DNA of 64,000 bases, taken from NCBI GenBank assembly GCA_963819855.1, contig CAWFYC010000023.1, forward strand, positions 248,001 to 312,000. Direction: 5' to 3'. This stretch comes from JAMXLO01 sp963819855. GTDB taxonomy: Bacteria; Pseudomonadota; Alphaproteobacteria; Acetobacterales; Acetobacteraceae. Below are positions 61,526 through 64,000 of this stretch, piece after piece (the stretch's first letter is position 1; the number at the start of each line of letters is the position of its first letter). The position numbers were made by a program, and so were the translations under genes. Below the pieces are notes generated by a model. The model had not been told where the DNA came from, did no database searches, and was given only the letters and a program-made list of their open reading frames with translations.

Positions 61526-62464
61526 GTGTCGTACCGGCAAAAGCACCTGCTGGCGATCGAGGGCCTGTATCCGCCCGAGATCGGCCATCTGCTCGACCTG
61601 GCGGAGAGCTACGTGCTGCTCAATCGGTCGGGCAAGACCCAGCGCGACCTGCTGCGCGGGCGGACATTGATCAACCTGTTCTTCGAAGACTCTACGCGCA
61701 CGCGCACCAGTTTCGAGCTGGCCGGCAAACGGCTCGGCGCTGACGTGATCAACATGTCGGTCTCCAGTTCCTCGGTGAACAAGGGCGAGACGCTGCTGGA
61801 CACCGCGGGGACGTTGAACGCCATGCACTGCGACCTGCTGGTGGTGCGGCACGACCAGTCGGGGGCACCCAACCTGCTGGCGCAGAAGGTCGACGCGGCG
61901 GTGATCAATGCCGGCGACGGGACGCACGAGCATCCGACCCAGGCGCTGCTGGATGCGCTGACCATTCGCCGCCGCAAGGGGCGGCTCGAGGGGCTGACGG
62001 TGGCGATCTGCGGCGACGTACTGCACTCGCGTGTGGCGCGTTCGAACATTCACCTGTTGACCACGATGGGCAGCCGGGTGCGCGTGGTGGGGCCGCCGAC
62101 GCTGATGCCGGCCGAGGCGGAGCGGCTGGGTGTCGAGGTGTTTCACGACATGGAGCGTGGCCTGGACGGCGCCGACATCGTGATGATGCTGCGGTTGCAG
62201 CGCGAGCGGATGCAGCGCGGCCTGGTGCCGAGTGCGCGGGAGTATTTCCGCTTCTTCGGGCTGGATGCGGCGAAGCTGGCGTTCGCCAGGCCGGACGCGC
62301 TGGTGATGCATCCGGGGCCGATGAACCGCGGCGTGGAGATCGACAGCGCGGTCGCGGACGATCCGCAGCGCAGCGTGATCCGCGAGCAGGTTGAGATGGG
62401 CGTCGCAGTCCGCATGGCGGTGCTGGATACGCTGTCGCGCGGGCACGGTCGGAATGAGCTCTGA
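61526..62464 (+). CDS. pyrB: Aspartate carbamoyltransferase catalytic subunit
   Basis: 312 residues from GTG 61526. The carbamoyl phosphate motif FFEDSTRTRTSFELAGKRLG (about 52-71), NAGDGTHEHPTQALLDALTI (about 127-146) and VMHPGPMNRGVEI are complete. Committed step of pyrimidine synthesis. The upstream RBS is weak. Overlaps the next gene by 11 bases, as in the PyrB-PyrC' type complexes. Confidence 0.95.
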   Translation: MSYRQKHLLAIEGLYPPEIGHLLDLAESYVLLNRSGKTQRDLLRGRTLINLFFEDSTRTRTSFELAGKRLGADVINMSVSSSSVNKGETLLDTAGTLNAMHCDLLVVRHDQSGAPNLLAQKVDAAVINAGDGTHEHPTQALLDALTIRRRKGRLEGLTVAICGDVLHSRVARSNIHLLTTMGSRVRVVGPPTLMPAEAERLGVEVFHDMERGLDGADIVMMLRLQRERMQRGLVPSAREYFRFFGLDAAKLAFARPDALVMHPGPMNRGVEIDSAVADDPQRSVIREQVEMGVAVRMAVLDTLSRGHGRNEL

Positions 62465-63731
62465 CACCCTGTTCAAGGATGTCCGCCTGCTGGACCCTGC
62501 CTCAGGGCTTGACCAGCGTGGCGACCTGCTGGTCCGCGACGGTCTGATCGCCGACTTTGGCCCGGGCCTGGGCCGGCCGGACGCTGCTGTGCTGGTCGCT
62601 GAAGACGGCGCCGTCCTGTGCCCTGGTCTGGTCGATATGCGAGCGGCACTTGGCGAGCCAGGCTATGAGTACCGCGAGACCATAGCGTCGGCTGCGGAAG
62701 CAGCGGCAGCCGGCGGTATCACCACGCTCGCCGCTTTGCCCGACACGCTGCCCGCGATCGACGATCCGGCTTTGGTGCGCCTGCTGCGCGCCCGCGGCGA
62801 GGAAACCGGCAGCCTGACGATCCTGCCCTATGGCGCGGTCACCACTGGCTGCCGCGGCGAGGAACTTGCCGAGCTTGGGCTGCTGGCCGAGGCGGGGGCG
62901 GTCGCCTTCACGGACGGCGGGCGCGCGCTCAGGTCGGCACGCCTGATGCGCACGGCACTTTCCTATGCCCACGGCTTCGGCGGTCTCATCGTCCAGCATC
63001 CCGAGGATCCGTCGCTTGCCGAAGGTGGCGCCGCGACCGAAGGCGAACTGGCCACCCGCCTTGGGCTGCCCGGTATCCCGGCCGCCGCCGAGGCGATCTT
63101 CGTGGCGCGCGACATCCGGCTCGCTGTGTTGACCGGCGGAGCAGTGCATTTTGCCCACATATCGACGGCTGAGGCGCTGCGGCTGATAAGGGAGGCCAAG
63201 ACCAACGGCGTCGCGGTGACCTGCGACACCGCGCCACCCTATTTCGACCTCAACGAAACGGCGATCGGTGACTTCCGCACCTATGCCAAGCTGTCGCCGC
63301 CGCTGCGCAAGGAAGCGGACCGGCTGGCGGTGGCAGCGGCACTCGCCGACGGCACGATCGACGCCATCGCCTCCGACCACCAGCCGCGCGACGCCGACGA
63401 CAAGCGTCAGCCGTTTGCGCAGGCCACGCCAGGCGGCACCGGACTAGCCACACTGCTTGGGGTGACGCTGGCGCAGGTCCATAGCGGCGCGCTGACATTG
63501 GCCCAGGCGATCGAACTGCTGACGGCTCGGCCGGCGGCGCTGCTGCGCATCGATGCCGGCCGCCTGGCGAAGGGCCGGCCCGCGGATCTCTGCCTGTTCC
63601 ACCCCGAACGTGTCTGGCGAGTGGAAGCCGGGCGCCTCCCCGGCAAAGCACAGAACACGCCGTTCGACGGCCGCGCCCTGGAAGGGGTGGTGCTGGGGAC
63701 GTGGAAGGCGGGACGCCGGGTGTTCGGATAG
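62454..63731 (+). CDS. pyrC: Dihydroorotase-like protein lacking the HxH metal motif
   Basis: 425 residues from ATG 62454. It is a class I dihydroorotase by fold (DVRLLDPASGLDQRGDLLVR; FAHISTAEALRLI; IASDHQPRDADDK; ATPGGTGLATLLGVTLAQVH), but where active enzymes have D-x-H-x-H the sequence is LVDMRAALGEPG, so both N-terminal zinc His are missing. This is the pattern of the noncatalytic PyrC' that assembles with PyrB in some proteobacteria; a separate active dihydroorotase would be needed. Other metal residues (QHPED, HIS, SDH) remain. Confidence 0.88.
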   Translation: MSSDTLFKDVRLLDPASGLDQRGDLLVRDGLIADFGPGLGRPDAAVLVAEDGAVLCPGLVDMRAALGEPGYEYRETIASAAEAAAAGGITTLAALPDTLPAIDDPALVRLLRARGEETGSLTILPYGAVTTGCRGEELAELGLLAEAGAVAFTDGGRALRSARLMRTALSYAHGFGGLIVQHPEDPSLAEGGAATEGELATRLGLPGIPAAAEAIFVARDIRLAVLTGGAVHFAHISTAEALRLIREAKTNGVAVTCDTAPPYFDLNETAIGDFRTYAKLSPPLRKEADRLAVAAALADGTIDAIASDHQPRDADDKRQPFAQATPGGTGLATLLGVTLAQVHSGALTLAQAIELLTARPAALLRIDAGRLAKGRPADLCLFHPERVWRVEAGRLPGKAQNTPFDGRALEGVVLGTWKAGRRVFG

Positions 63732-63789
63732 ACGAACACAAACCTATCATATAGATTACAGCCTCAGTTCTATACATGCAGAGGCGACC

Positions 63790-64000
63790 ATGGCTCTGAG
63801 CCTCAAGGACCCTGAGACCGACCGCCTTGCCCGCGAGGTCGCGAAGCTCACCGGCGAAAGTCTGACGGAGGCGGTGCGCAATGCTCTGGCGGATCGCTTG
63901 ATCAGGGAGCGTTTGCGCCGCGGACAACATTCCGAGGGACTCGCTGAAATGCTTGACGCATTGGCCCTGGAATGCGCCGCCCTTCCCGACCTCGACACCC
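63790..64000 (+). CDS. vapB: VapB-type antitoxin (3' end outside window)
   Basis: At least 70 residues; the gene runs off the window. LSLKDPETDRLAREVAKLTG and SLTEAVRNALADRLIRERLR are the Rv0623-like VapB family (PSK_trans_fac) start. A VapC should follow. The 58 bases after pyrC are AT-rich (CTATCATATAGATTAC), suitable for its own promoter. Confidence 0.82.
   Translation, partial: MALSLKDPETDRLAREVAKLTGESLTEAVRNALADRLIRERLRRGQHSEGLAEMLDALALECAALPDLDT

Noticed and set aside
1..64000. tRNA, rRNA and CRISPR loci
   Set aside because: No T-loop/anticodon arrangement, rRNA sequence or regularly spaced direct repeats seen on either strand.

Overview
The window is GC-rich chromosomal DNA from an alphaproteobacterium, most likely Acetobacteraceae or a close Rhodospirillales relative. 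The evidence is the set of housekeeping blocks (hemW/rdgB/rph; hrcA-grpE, dnaK-dnaJ; moeA-lexA ... comEC-gltX; pyrB-pyrC), an alphaproteobacterial LexA box of the form GAAC-N7-GAAC, and the style of the hypothetical proteins. I see no rRNA, tRNA, CRISPR array, intact insertion sequence or prophage.

Layout. 1-4.0 kb: end of a MetE-like gene, a small unknown gene, hemW, a YbaK-type deacylase, rdgB and rph. 4.1-20.4 kb: an accessory block separating rph from hrcA, which are usually neighbours in alphaproteobacteria. It holds a PhyH dioxygenase plus two Gfo/Idh/MocA dehydrogenases divergent from a flavin monooxygenase-like gene, an MFS transporter, a cupredoxin-like protein and multicopper oxidase, a methyltransferase, two molybdenum-storage-protein-like subunits (mosB, mosA), a VapBC module, two paralogous amidohydrolases and a decayed vapC. 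20.5-28.5 kb: hrcA, grpE, dnaK, dnaJ, dapB and an ART-like DUF7002-type gene. 28.5-39.9 kb: small metabolic genes (TPR protein, LLM oxidoreductase, 3-hydroxyisobutyrate dehydrogenase-like, sulfotransferase, EthD, AEC carrier, GYD, LVIVD propeller, SPFH/NfeD pair, two NTF2-like proteins) and more toxin-antitoxin genes. 40-46 kb: a stand-alone EF-G gene, a DUF1800 pseudogene, a VapBC-like pair and an M20 amidase. 45.9-50.7 kb: an AlkA-type glycosylase, creatininase, ketopantoate reductase, moeA and lexA, nearly all broken by single-base indels. 50.7-56 kb: TonB receptor, MoxY/MoxX-like two-component system and TonB, inserted between lexA and comEC. 56-64 kb: comEC, gltX, a probable FNR-controlled small RNA, two unknown genes, pyrB-pyrC and a truncated vapB.

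The strongest new candidates are (1) a noncoding transcription unit downstream of gltX with a consensus FNR box, a -10 element at exact class II spacing, a UUCG hairpin, a CU-rich anti-Shine-Dalgarno stretch and an intrinsic terminator, (2) a Mo-storage-protein pair whose alpha subunit has lost the residues I recall as polyoxomolybdate and ATP ligands, next to a cupredoxin/multicopper oxidase pair, and (3) a TonB receptor divergent from a MoxYX-like regulatory system with a sharp palindrome between them.

The indel cluster at 45.9-50.4 kb includes one extra A in a homopolymer in lexA. It looks more like local sequence error than biology, so those genes should be read as frameshifted copies of probably functional genes.
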